A DNA stretch of 57,407 nt. Origin: Sulfurospirillum sp. (GTDB lineage: Bacteria > Campylobacterota > Campylobacteria > Campylobacterales > Sulfurospirillaceae). Location: positions 1-57,407 of the forward strand of contig JAGOZL010000002.1 of the NCBI GenBank assembly GCA_018058685.1, read 5' to 3'. The notes beneath the pieces are model-generated. The model did not search any database. It worked only from the letters and a program-made list of their open reading frames with translations, and had not been told where the DNA came from. This document shows, one piece after another, positions 17,408-25,665 of this stretch (positions within the stretch are counted from its first letter, which is position 1; each line of letters starts with the position of its first letter). The position numbers and the translations under genes were made by a program.

Positions 17408-18396
17408 ATCTCAAACATCCTATTCAAAGCAGCATACGCCCAAACACGTGTCTCTTCTGAAATCGTTATCTCATTGTCAAAACGCTCTTCTTTGATACTT
17501 AAAAGTGTGTTGTAAACATCTTCAAGCGTTGTCTCATTCATTGTTGGGCATTCAGGTTTTGAGGAAGAAAGAACATAAGTATTCTCTTCTCTTAAGCGTT
17601 TAATCATATTGTATTCTGTTCCAATAGCGACTTTTTGCTCGATGGGGAGTTTTTTAACATATTCAATAATCTGACTGGTTGACCCTACAAAATCAGAAGC
17701 ATCACACACTTCGACTTTACACTCAGGATGGGTTGCGATGAGAATATCAGGATATTTAGCACGGTAAAAGGCAATATCTTCCACATCAAAAAGCTGATGA
17801 ACCGAACAAAAACCATTGTAACAGATAATATCTGCCTCTTTTGGATCTGTTCCATCCCCAACAACGCATGATGTAAGTCCCATCTCTTTGGCGATATTTT
17901 GTCCCAAACAACGATCTGGCACAAAAAGAATTTTTTTATTGCTTTGCAGTGCTTTTGTAATGATTTTTTTAGCATTAGAACTGGTGCAAACGTACCCACC
18001 CATTTTTCCCACAGCCGCTTTAACTTCGGCAGAGGAGTTAATATACGTTACGGGTAAAATAGCCTCTTTTAAAATACCTGCACGCTCCAATAGAGCAACA
18101 TTTTCATCAAAATAACCCACATCTATCATTCGTGCCATCGCACAGCAAGCAATTTTAGGCATTAAAACACGTTTTTGCGGTGCTAAAATTTTAACACTTT
18201 GCCCCATAAACCCTACACCACAAAAGAGCAAATAAGGATTGGTATCCTTAGCTGCCCACTGCGCTAGTTGCAGAGAATCCCCTGTAAAATCTGCTAGTTC
18301 AAATACTTCGTCTTTTTGATAAAAATGAGCTACGATACTTACATGTAACTCTTTTTTTAACGCTAAAATAGCTTCTTTCAATGCTTGAATATGCAC
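17404..18396 (-). CDS. nadA: Quinolinate synthase NadA
   Basis: NadA is a [4Fe-4S] enzyme that condenses iminoaspartate with dihydroxyacetone phosphate to quinolinate. The 330-residue protein has AHFYQKDEVFELADFTGDSL at the N terminus and cysteines in LLFCGVGFM, NGFCSVHQLF and SSKPECPTMNETTL, three of which would bind the cluster. It starts 33 bases downstream of a TATAAT-like box. nadB is not in the window. A palindrome encodes LHV at the start of the first strand (ELHVSIVAHF), close to the active-site segment. Confidence 0.95.
   Translation of the reverse strand: MHIQALKEAILALKKELHVSIVAHFYQKDEVFELADFTGDSLQLAQWAAKDTNPYLLFCGVGFMGQSVKILAPQKRVLMPKIACCAMARMIDVGYFDENVALLERAGILKEAILPVTYINSSAEVKAAVGKMGGYVCTSSNAKKIITKALQSNKKILFVPDRCLGQNIAKEMGLTSCVVGDGTDPKEADIICYNGFCSVHQLFDVEDIAFYRAKYPDILIATHPECKVEVCDASDFVGSTSQIIEYVKKLPIEQKVAIGTEYNMIKRLREENTYVLSSSKPECPTMNETTLEDVYNTLLSIKEERFDNEITISEETRVWAYAALNRMFEI
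18339..18348. repeat. Palindrome copy 8 (TTACATGTAA)
   Basis: In nadA, LHV at 18-20. Confidence 0.95.
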
Positions 18397-18428
18397 GTTT
18401 TTTCCTCTTTAAATCAATAAAAACGCCA

Positions 18429-18434
18429 TTATAG
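18429..18434 (-). promoter_or_regulatory. Putative -10 box for nadA-nadC-flhB
   Basis: TATAAT on the minus strand, 33 bases before the nadA start. It lies in the loop of a small inverted repeat (AACGC 18423-18427 with GCGTT 18435-18439), which could be an operator. Confidence 0.5.
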
Positions 18435-18464
18435 CGTTAAAGAAATAATAACAAAATTATTGCT

Positions 18465-18470
18465 ATACTA
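18465..18470 (+). promoter_or_regulatory. Putative -10 box for plsY
   Basis: TATACT, 28 bases before the GTG start of plsY. It is divergent from the nadA promoter in the same 102-base gap. Confidence 0.45.
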
Positions 18471-18498
18471 CAGCCACTTCAAGACGTAAGGATCGTGT

Positions 18499-19125
18499 GT
18501 GGATTTTTTATTTAACATCAATGTTCAATTTTATATAGTCAGTTATTTAGTTGGAGGCATTCCTTTTGGGCTCTTGCTCGCGAAATACTTTACAGGTAAA
18601 GATATCAGAGAGAGTGGCAGCGGAAGCATCGGTGCTACCAATGTCTTAAGAGTACTCAAAGAGACCAATCCAAAGCTTGCTAAAAAACTCGCTATTTTAA
18701 CCGTCACATTGGATGCACTCAAAGGTATTGTTGTTCTTTTAGTGGCTAAATTTTTAGGACTCAGCCTTGAAACACTTTGGGCAATTGCTATTTTTGCTGT
18801 TGTTGGACACTGCTACAGCCCTTATCTTAAACTTGAAGGTGGAAAAGGTGTTGCAACAGGTGCTGGTGTGCTTTTGGTTATGCTCCCGCTTGAAACGTTA
18901 ATTGCTTTTATTGCATGGTTCGTCGCAGGAAAAATACTTAAAATTTCTTCTCTTTCTTCTCTTTTAGCTCTGAGTGCGCTTCTGATTTCATCGTATATCA
19001 TTCATCCAACCTTAGAAGGTATCAATTCTCATGCGCCTTTGTGGATTATCGCATTTATTATTGTCTATAAACATCTTCCCAATATCTTAAGACTTTTCCA
19101 AGGAAAAGAGACAAAAGTCGTTTAA
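18499..19125 (+). CDS. plsY: Glycerol-3-phosphate acyltransferase PlsY
   Basis: PlsY transfers acyl groups from acyl-phosphate to glycerol-3-phosphate, the first acylation of phospholipid synthesis; its acyl-phosphate comes from PlsX (27551-28543 in this window). The 208-residue protein has five membrane helices and the conserved loops GGIPFGLLLA, SGSIGATNVLR and the YLKLEGGKGVATG phosphate loop. The start is GTG 18499, with TAAGGA at 18487-18492 as ribosome-binding site. folB follows immediately after its stop. Confidence 0.95.
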   Translation: MDFLFNINVQFYIVSYLVGGIPFGLLLAKYFTGKDIRESGSGSIGATNVLRVLKETNPKLAKKLAILTVTLDALKGIVVLLVAKFLGLSLETLWAIAIFAVVGHCYSPYLKLEGGKGVATGAGVLLVMLPLETLIAFIAWFVAGKILKISSLSSLLALSALLISSYIIHPTLEGINSHAPLWIIAFIIVYKHLPNILRLFQGKETKVV

Positions 19126-19461
19126 ATGAAAATTCATATTAAAGATTTAACCTTTGAAACGATTGTAGGTCTTTTAGAAACAGAAAGAGTGACACCTCAA
19201 AAAGTTTCTTTACATGTAAAGATTACCTATGATTTTGATGGAACACACTTTATTGACTATGCACAAGTATGCGCACTGATAACAAAAGAGATGCAAATAC
19301 AAAGATATTTTTTATTAGAAGAAGCTTTGGAGGGAATCTATTCTAAAATTCTCTCTAATTATCCTTATATACGTAAGATTTCGCTTAAAATTTTTAAACC
19401 AACAATTTTATCAAACGCCTTAGTTGGGGTTTCTCACACATTTAAAGTCGATAAAAATTAA
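19126..19461 (+). CDS. folB: Dihydroneopterin aldolase FolB
   Basis: FolB splits dihydroneopterin in folate synthesis. The 111-residue protein fits the family, with IKDLTFETIVGLLETER at the N terminus (usually IVGxxxxER) and ISLKIFKPTIL near the C terminus. It begins one base after the plsY stop, so it is co-transcribed. Its stop codon lies inside an AT-only palindrome (19451-19469). A full TTTACATGTAAA encodes LHVK at about residues 29-32. Confidence 0.88.
   Translation: MKIHIKDLTFETIVGLLETERVTPQKVSLHVKITYDFDGTHFIDYAQVCALITKEMQIQRYFLLEEALEGIYSKILSNYPYIRKISLKIFKPTILSNALVGVSHTFKVDKN
19210..19219. repeat. Palindrome copy 9 (TTTACATGTAAA)
   Basis: Full form in folB, LHVK. Confidence 0.95.
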
Positions 19462-19469
19462 ATTTTTAT
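19451..19469. repeat. AT-only palindrome over the folB stop
   Basis: ATAAAAATT, A, AATTTTTAT; closely resembles the element at 21482-21499, and the two bracket the cosR-kinase pair. Confidence 0.6.
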
Positions 19470-19488
19470 TAAAAAAACTTTAAATCTA

Positions 19489-19524
19489 GCTAAAATTGTG
19501 GTATAATCCCTCTCAAATTTTAGC
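19489..19524. promoter_or_regulatory. Inverted repeat enclosing the cosR-type promoter
   Basis: GCTAAAATT (19489-19497) and AATTTTAGC (19516-19524) are perfect 9-base inverted arms with the TATAAT -10 box (19502-19507) between them. They lie 17 bases before the start codon. A dimeric regulator, perhaps the gene's own product, could bind here. Confidence 0.45.
19502..19507 (+). promoter_or_regulatory. Putative -10 box of the CosR-type regulator gene
   Basis: TATAAT preceded by GTGG, 34 bases upstream of the ATG at 19541. It follows a T/A-rich stretch rather than a clear -35 box. Confidence 0.6.
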
Positions 19525-19540
19525 AATTAAGGAATTTATA

Positions 19541-20212
19541 ATGCGAATTTTAATCGTTGAAGATGAAGTAACCCTCAATAAGACCATTGCAGAAGGATTA
19601 CAAGAGTTTGGCTATCAAACAGATAGCTCTGAAAATTACAAAGATGCTGAATATTACATTGGTATTCGCAATTATGACCTCGTTTTAACCGATTGGATGC
19701 TTCCTGATGGCGATGGCGTTGATTTGATTAATCTTATCAAACAAAAATCACCTCGAACAGCCGCTGTCATTATCTCTGCAAAAGATGATAAAGAGAGTGA
19801 AATTAAAGCACTAAAAGCAGGTGCAGATGACTATATCAAAAAACCATTTGATTTTGATATTTTAGTAGCACGTATTGAAGCACGTCTTCGTTTTGGTGGA
19901 ACAAATGTCATTAAAATTGATGATTTAACCATTGATCCAGATGAAGAAAAAATCACCTATAAAGGTCAAGAAATTGAGCTTAAAGGTAAACCGTTTGAAG
20001 TACTTACTCACCTTGCTCGACACAGTGATCAAATCGTCTCAAAAGAACAACTTTTAGATGCGATTTGGGAAGAACCTGAACTTGTTACACCAAACGTTAT
20101 TGAAGTTGCTATTAACCAAATTCGTCAAAAAATGGACAAGCCATTAGAAATCTCAACCATTGAGACAGTTAGACGAAGAGGTTACCGATTTTGCTTTCCC
20201 AAAAAAGTATAA
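19541..20212 (+). CDS. cosR: CosR/HsrA-type response regulator with canonical receiver
   Basis: This 223-residue OmpR-family regulator has a C-terminal half (EEKITYKGQ, GKPFEVLTHLARHSDQ, ETVRRRGYRFCFPK) that I recognise as that of Campylobacter CosR and Helicobacter HsrA, essential regulators linked to oxidative stress and metabolism. I chose the ATG at 19541, with AAGGAA upstream, over an in-frame ATG at 19496. Those homologues have atypical receivers and no kinase partner. Here the receiver has E8-D9, D51 in LTDWMLPDGDG, S79 and K101, and a histidine kinase gene overlaps its 3' end. Phospho-control is therefore plausible in this organism. Confidence 0.92.
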   Translation: MRILIVEDEVTLNKTIAEGLQEFGYQTDSSENYKDAEYYIGIRNYDLVLTDWMLPDGDGVDLINLIKQKSPRTAAVIISAKDDKESEIKALKAGADDYIKKPFDFDILVARIEARLRFGGTNVIKIDDLTIDPDEEKITYKGQEIELKGKPFEVLTHLARHSDQIVSKEQLLDAIWEEPELVTPNVIEVAINQIRQKMDKPLEISTIETVRRRGYRFCFPKKV

Positions 20213-21492
20213 GGGATAACTTTATCCTGCAATTAGTGTCCGCTTCGGCGACACTAATTGTTATTTTCTCCGTCATTCTTTATAATTACATTAAAATCTC
20301 CGTTTTTGAAGATGTAACACAAGAGTTAACTAAACAAGCTTCTATGATAGCAACCTCTCGTGCCAGTGCCTTAGAGCGCATGGGCGTTAATCTATTTGAT
20401 CCTTCGTTTAATTCCATCAACAATCCAGCCGACGTTCAAGTCTCTGTTGCAATTCGTGTGAATCAAGGAAATGTTACCTCCTTCGAACATAGTGAAAGCG
20501 AGGGAAGAAAGTTTTTAACTATTTATTTTCCATTGGAAAAACGTAAACACCACTTTATTTCTATTACCAAAGATATTTCAAATACCGATATATTGCTTAA
20601 TAAAATATTGCGCAATATTTTGATTATTAACTTAACGGCAATCTTTTTAATTTTATTTTATGCTCTTTTCTTATCCCGTATGCTTATTTTACCTATACGT
20701 TCACTCACCAATAAACTAGCAAATATGAATGAAAATTTCCTACAAACGATTGAAATCAAAAAACTTCCTAGTGAATTTCAACCCTTAGGTGGGAGCATTA
20801 ATAAATTGGTTGAACGAATCCAAATATTTGTTAATTCGCAAAAAGAGCTTTTTATTGGAGCCGCACATGAGCTGAAAACACCATTAGCTGTTATGAAAAC
20901 AAAAAATGAAGTTACCTTACTCAAGCCTAGAGAAAGTGAAAAATATATTGATACGCTTAAAAGCAATAACCAAACAATTAATGAAATGAATAAAATGATT
21001 GGAAATATTTTAGAGATTGGTAGGCAAGAAGGGGCACAATTTGAAAAGCCTGTCGTGTTAGATATGATGCGTTTTCTCAAAGAACAAATTAATAACTACA
21101 CTATTCTCGCTAAAATGGAAGAAAAAGAGATTCTAGAAGAAATTCCAACCAAACATTATAAAATCACGATTCAACCAACATTACTTATTCATATACTGCA
21201 AAATTTTGTTCAAAATGCTATTAAATTTACTCCCAAAGGTGGGCATATTACTATCCGAGCTTACTCTAATAAAGAAGGCTTTCACATTTTTGTGATTGAC
21301 GAAGGTATTGGTATTGATGAAAGTAAAGACCTTTTTGCTCCTTTTAAACGTTATGGAAATCAAACAGGTGCTGGACTTGGACTTTTTCTTGCAAAAAGTG
21401 CAGCCGATGCTATTGGTGCGAAGATAACTCTTAAAAATAGAACGGATCGAGAAGGAACAATTGCATCTCTATTGATTCCTCATAAAATTTAA
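20191..21492 (+). CDS. Sensor histidine kinase paired with the CosR-type regulator
   Basis: This 433-residue membrane kinase has a first helix at about 13-35, a periplasmic region of about 100 residues, a second helix at about 141-165, a HAMP-like linker, the H box with H226 (GAAHELKTPLAVMK), and an ATPase domain with N (FVQNAIKFTP), D/G1 (DEGIGID) and G2 (GAGLGLFLAK) boxes. The start is TTG 20191, overlapping the regulator by 22 bases; the next Met would remove the first helix, so TTG is favoured. The overlap implies coupled expression, with the CosR-type protein as partner. Confidence 0.88.
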   Translation: MLSQKSIRDNFILQLVSASATLIVIFSVILYNYIKISVFEDVTQELTKQASMIATSRASALERMGVNLFDPSFNSINNPADVQVSVAIRVNQGNVTSFEHSESEGRKFLTIYFPLEKRKHHFISITKDISNTDILLNKILRNILIINLTAIFLILFYALFLSRMLILPIRSLTNKLANMNENFLQTIEIKKLPSEFQPLGGSINKLVERIQIFVNSQKELFIGAAHELKTPLAVMKTKNEVTLLKPRESEKYIDTLKSNNQTINEMNKMIGNILEIGRQEGAQFEKPVVLDMMRFLKEQINNYTILAKMEEKEILEEIPTKHYKITIQPTLLIHILQNFVQNAIKFTPKGGHITIRAYSNKEGFHIFVIDEGIGIDESKDLFAPFKRYGNQTGAGLGLFLAKSAADAIGAKITLKNRTDREGTIASLLIPHKI

Positions 21493-21499
21493 ATTTTAT
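21482..21499. repeat. AT-only palindrome over the kinase stop
   Basis: ATAAAATTTAAATTTTAT, a perfect 18-base palindrome including the TAA stop; followed by TAAAG as the folB copy is by TAAAA. Confidence 0.6.
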
Positions 21500-21560
21500 T
21501 AAAGTATTTTTAGTGTATAAACTCGTCAACAAATTTGACTAAAATATAAGGAAACCCCAA

Positions 21561-21812
21561 ATGTCTTTAATGATCACTGAAGAGTGTATCGCATGTGATG
21601 CGTGCCGCGACGAATGCCCTAATGGTGCCATCGAAGAATCTGATCCGATTTATATCATTGACCCTGATATCTGTACAGAATGTGTAGGCCATTATGATGA
21701 GCCATCTTGTATTTCAGTATGCCCTGTTGAATGTATTATCCCAGATCCTGATAACATTGAAAGTGTAGAAGAGTTAAAACTTAAATACGAACAACTTAAT
21801 AGCGATAATTAA
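21561..21812 (+). CDS. 2[4Fe-4S] ferredoxin, YfhL/Alvin type
   Basis: This 83-residue electron carrier has a first motif CIACDACRDECPNGA and a second CTECVGHYDEPSCISVCP, with eight residues between the second and third cysteine. That enlarged loop is typical of the Allochromatium/YfhL ferredoxins of low potential. TAAGGA precedes the ATG. It is followed after three bases by the Ppx/GppA gene. A paralogue with the same loop (CVGHHDAPAC) lies at 29650-29934. The partner enzymes are unknown. Confidence 0.92.
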   Translation: MSLMITEECIACDACRDECPNGAIEESDPIYIIDPDICTECVGHYDEPSCISVCPVECIIPDPDNIESVEELKLKYEQLNSDN

Positions 21813-21815
21813 CGT

Positions 21816-23282
21816 ATGGCCAAACGTACTGCCATTATTGACATAGGTTCCAACTCTGCAAGAATGGCAATCTTTGAGCGAAGCAGTCGATTTGGTTTTC
21901 ATCTTATTATGGAGACCAAAAGTCGTGTTCGTATTGGAGAAGGTGCTTATAATTTTGGTGGGCTATTACAAGACGTTGCACTTGAGCGCGCTTTTAAAGC
22001 GCTTGAAGAGTTTAAAAATATTATTCAAAGTCTTCACTGCCATAAAGTGTTATGCGTTGCTACTTCTGCTCTTCGTGATGCTCCCAATGCTCCTTTATTT
22101 ATTAAGAAGGTAAAAGATGCTTTAGGAATTCATATCAAAGTGATTGATGGCACAAAAGAAGCTTACTATGGTGCGGTAGGCGCTATCAATTATCTTAAAA
22201 AACTCGATGATGCCCTCACTATCGATATTGGAGGTGGATCAACTGAGCTAGCCCGTATTCAAAATGGTACTATCATTGATACTATCTCTTTAAACATAGG
22301 AACAGTGCGTTTAAAGGAACTCTTTTTTGATAAAAAAATACCGCTTAATGAAACACGCGCTTTTATTGAAAATGAACTCCAAAAAATACCAGAACATTTT
22401 CTAAGTGACACATTGATAGGTATAGGGGGAACACTTCGTTCTCTTTCAAAAATCATTATGGAAAAAACAGCTTATCCATTGAAAACAGTGCATGCGTATG
22501 AATATGATTTAGAATCGCATAAAGAATTTATTGATGCTATTGTCACGTCTGATGTCTTGGGTCTTAAAAACTTAGGTGTACGCAAAGACAGATACGATAC
22601 GATGAGGGAAGGTTGTATTATCTTTCAAGCTCTCTACACTAAATTTGCCTCAAAAAGAGTGATTACGTCAGGTGCTGGAGTCAGAGAAGGTGCCTATTTA
22701 TGTGATCTATTACGCGCTCATAAACATACGTTTTCGAGTGATTTTAAACTTAGTTTGCGCAGTATAAAAGATCGTTTTGCTATCACAGAAAAGGATGATC
22801 TTTATGTGAATCATGTTGCTCTTCAACTCTTTGATGCTTTGCAGTCTGTTCATATGATTGATTCTAAATATAAAGTAGAATTAGCTATCGCAGCTCAATT
22901 ACATTCTATTGGAATTAAACTTGGTTTTTATCAAAATCAGTTGCACGGCTTCTATTTTATTCTGAATAATCTTAACTACGGATTTACCCACGAGCAAAAA
23001 ATTTTGATTGCGATGCTTGTTAAATTCCATGCGAATAAATTACCTACACTAGAAGAAATCATCCCTTATCAAGACCTTTTACCGGATGTCAATACTCTTA
23101 CATGGCTTAGTTTTTTACTCTCATTAGCAAAAGCTATTAATGCAGACTTTAGTAGGGGAAAGCTTGAATGCTATTACCAAAATCACTCTTTGATTATCAA
23201 GGCTGAAAATAATCTTTTTTTAGCAAAAGAGCAAATCAAACAGCTTATTAAACCAGCTTCATTTGCGATTATACTTAAGTAG
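21816..23282 (+). CDS. Ppx/GppA exopolyphosphatase / pppGpp phosphohydrolase
   Basis: This 488-residue cytoplasmic enzyme of the ASKHA fold has DIGSNSARMAI (about 9-19), TSALRDA, the phosphate motif IDIGGGSTE and GAGVREG near 290. A C-terminal HD-like helical domain (about 320-480) follows. It should hydrolyse polyphosphate, pppGpp or both; sequence alone does not separate Ppx from GppA. It starts three bases after the ferredoxin stop. A strong bidirectional hairpin ends it (23292-23321). Confidence 0.88.
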   Translation: MAKRTAIIDIGSNSARMAIFERSSRFGFHLIMETKSRVRIGEGAYNFGGLLQDVALERAFKALEEFKNIIQSLHCHKVLCVATSALRDAPNAPLFIKKVKDALGIHIKVIDGTKEAYYGAVGAINYLKKLDDALTIDIGGGSTELARIQNGTIIDTISLNIGTVRLKELFFDKKIPLNETRAFIENELQKIPEHFLSDTLIGIGGTLRSLSKIIMEKTAYPLKTVHAYEYDLESHKEFIDAIVTSDVLGLKNLGVRKDRYDTMREGCIIFQALYTKFASKRVITSGAGVREGAYLCDLLRAHKHTFSSDFKLSLRSIKDRFAITEKDDLYVNHVALQLFDALQSVHMIDSKYKVELAIAAQLHSIGIKLGFYQNQLHGFYFILNNLNYGFTHEQKILIAMLVKFHANKLPTLEEIIPYQDLLPDVNTLTWLSFLLSLAKAINADFSRGKLECYYQNHSLIIKAENNLFLAKEQIKQLIKPASFAIILK

Positions 23283-23291
23283 TGCAAAGAG

Positions 23292-23321
23292 AAACGAGGA
23301 TTTACTTGTAAATCCTCGTTT
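23292..23321. terminator. Bidirectional terminator between the Ppx/GppA gene and bamA
   Basis: AAACGAGGATTTA (23292-23304) pairs perfectly over 13 bp with TAAATCCTCGTTT (23309-23321); the loop is CTTG. It lies between the two convergent stops. Its centre, TTTACTTGTAAA (23301-23312), is one base from the recurrent palindrome. Confidence 0.85.
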
Positions 23322-23335
23322 AAAAGAAATCGTTA

Positions 23336-25564
23336 TTAAAATTTTTGCCCAATAGTAAATTCAAATGAAGCCGTTCGATCACCCGCTTCATCCATAACAG
23401 GTTGAGAGAATACTAATCCTATAGGGCCTAATGGAGAAACCCATTCAAGGGCAAAACCTGTTCCTGCACGTTTAATATCAAGGTTATCTTCACCTATCAT
23501 ACCGTAATCAAAAAATAAAGCACCTCTCATTTTCAGCCTCTCAATTAGAGGAAAACTAGCTTCTATAGAGTTAGCAAACATTATATTTCCACCTATCAGA
23601 GTACTACCTACTTTAGGAGAAATAGAATTTGATTCGTATCCACGAATCGTTCTTACACCACCCATATAAAACTTTTCACCGTAAGAGTAAACTTCATCTT
23701 GCTCATCAATAGCAAGATATTTAAACTGTGCTTTATAACGTAAAATTAAATCATAATCAATTAAATCTTGTAATCCATAATAGGTTGAAAATTTGTTTAC
23801 ACTACTGATAAACTTCTCTTCTCCACCAAGGCCAGCAATTTCCAAACTTGTACTTGCTAAAATACCACTTCGGGGAAGATAAAAATCGTCGGTATTATTA
23901 AATGAAATGGCAGGTACGATAGCACTTTTTAATGTTCGATCTAACGTTGGAGCATTTGGAAGTGCTAAAATAGCAGCATCCACATCGGAAAGCTTAGATT
24001 GTTCAAGAATATATCCCAATGAAGCTCCCCAATGTCGACCAATTTTGCGTCCTAAAACAATATTGAATCCTTGTTTTTCTTCATCGTAGTTATAATAATC
24101 ACTCTCGGAGGCATAAAGACGTCCACTTAGGCTATAAATAGAGTCAAAAATACGTGGATTAGCTAACGAAATTCCACCATTAAGTTCACTATCGCTTCGC
24201 TCAATATCAATACCTGCTCTTAGTCCTGAACCAAAAATATTTCCATCAGATAAACTTGCACTTAAGAGCAATCCATCAGAAGAACCATAACCGATACCTC
24301 CGCCAATAGAGCCTGTTGAAGCTTCTTTGACATTAACTACTAAGTCCATTTTATCTTTACTTAAACGTTCTTCTTTAATTTCAACATCTTCAAAATAACC
24401 TGTTCGCTTTAAAGCACTCTGTGAATCTTTGACATCGGTTCGTGAGTATTGATCACCACTGGCAAGATAAATTTCTCTTCTAGCAACACGATCAATAGTA
24501 CGGCTATTACCTGCAATACGTACATTATTAATCATCACTTTTTCACCAGGAATTACGCGGTATGTAATATTAGCAGTATGTTTATCTTTATCATTTTTGA
24601 CATCTGGAATAATTCTAACAAAAGCGTACCCAAGATCTGCAACCTTTGTTTCAATAATAGCTATATCTTTACGTAGCTTAGAAACATTAAAAATCTTTCC
24701 ATTTTTCAAGAACATTTCATCAATAGCTGCTTGGATATCAATCAGTCCTTCAGGAATCTCTATATTAACATCACCTACCGTATATTGGGCTCCTTCTTTG
24801 ACGCTATACGTCAATTGTGCTGTATAACTGTCAAGATACGTTTTTAAAAAAGGTTGACTCACTTCACAATCAAGATAGCCTTTTTGCATATAAACATCTT
24901 TTATGCGCGCAGTATCATGCTCCAAATCATTCATACGAAGTTTACCATCATTAAATCCCCACATCCAAGGAAGCCATTCTTCAGACTTATTGGCAATATT
25001 CGGCTCAACATCGTCATAATCTAACTCTTTAGCGCCACACAAACTAACGCTCTTAATAATGACATTTTCACCACGGTTAATCACAAAGTCTAACGATGTA
25101 GAAAGTCTTTCACTCAAAGGTGTTTGGTTGATTTCTACGACGGTATCAAAATAACCCTTATCTTCATAAAATTTGATAATTTTTAATTTTGCAAGTTCAG
25201 CTTTTTCCTGATCATAAACTTCACCTCGTTTCATGCTGACAACTTTTTTCATCTCTTCTTTATCATTTTCGCTCACACCAACAAAATCAACATTCGCAAT
25301 CACAGGCTTTTCTTTTACATGAAACACCAAATGCCCTTGACCGACATCTTCGACCCAAACATCTTCAAAATAGTTTTGTTTATAAAGTATTTTGATGGCT
25401 TTGTTGATTTTTTCCATATCAACTGTATCACCTGCTTTTAAATCTATAAGTTCTGAAGCTGTTTCAGGAGAGAGGTGTATCATACCATCAAATTTGAGGC
25501 TGTTTACCGTAGCTGCACACAAAGAAGTTGCAACAACAAACGAAAGAAAAGTGACTTTTTTCAT
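23336..25564 (-). CDS. bamA: Outer-membrane protein assembly factor BamA
   Basis: BamA inserts beta-barrel proteins into the outer membrane. The 742-residue precursor has a signal peptide (about 1-18, ending near LCAATV), five POTRA domains (about 22-410) and a C-terminal Omp85 barrel with TIRGYESNSISP, the RGY motif of barrel loop 6. It ends in a terminal phenylalanine (TIGQKF), the usual outer-membrane signal. It stands alone between convergent and divergent neighbours. No palindrome copy lies within it. Confidence 0.96.
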   Translation of the reverse strand: MKKVTFLSFVVATSLCAATVNSLKFDGMIHLSPETASELIDLKAGDTVDMEKINKAIKILYKQNYFEDVWVEDVGQGHLVFHVKEKPVIANVDFVGVSENDKEEMKKVVSMKRGEVYDQEKAELAKLKIIKFYEDKGYFDTVVEINQTPLSERLSTSLDFVINRGENVIIKSVSLCGAKELDYDDVEPNIANKSEEWLPWMWGFNDGKLRMNDLEHDTARIKDVYMQKGYLDCEVSQPFLKTYLDSYTAQLTYSVKEGAQYTVGDVNIEIPEGLIDIQAAIDEMFLKNGKIFNVSKLRKDIAIIETKVADLGYAFVRIIPDVKNDKDKHTANITYRVIPGEKVMINNVRIAGNSRTIDRVARREIYLASGDQYSRTDVKDSQSALKRTGYFEDVEIKEERLSKDKMDLVVNVKEASTGSIGGGIGYGSSDGLLLSASLSDGNIFGSGLRAGIDIERSDSELNGGISLANPRIFDSIYSLSGRLYASESDYYNYDEEKQGFNIVLGRKIGRHWGASLGYILEQSKLSDVDAAILALPNAPTLDRTLKSAIVPAISFNNTDDFYLPRSGILASTSLEIAGLGGEEKFISSVNKFSTYYGLQDLIDYDLILRYKAQFKYLAIDEQDEVYSYGEKFYMGGVRTIRGYESNSISPKVGSTLIGGNIMFANSIEASFPLIERLKMRGALFFDYGMIGEDNLDIKRAGTGFALEWVSPLGPIGLVFSQPVMDEAGDRTASFEFTIGQKF

Positions 25565-25605
25565 GCTGATTAGCCCTAAGTAGAGTATTTTTAGATATTT
25601 TAAAA

Positions 25606-25611
25606 TATAAT
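25606..25611 (+). promoter_or_regulatory. Putative -10 box for tyrA
   Basis: TATAAT, 55 bases before the tyrA ATG, in the 101-base gap divergent from bamA. The ribosome-binding site GAGGAG lies directly before the start. Confidence 0.45.
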
Positions 25612-25665
25612 ACCATCTCTACTATTAAAAGTTTGTTATGGGTCCGTGAAAATTGAGGAGCATGT

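Noticed and set aside
19451-19469. AT-only palindrome after folB as an intrinsic terminator.
   Set aside because: The stem contains no G or C and the loop would be one base, so it is unlikely to terminate transcription. It is listed as a repeat instead.
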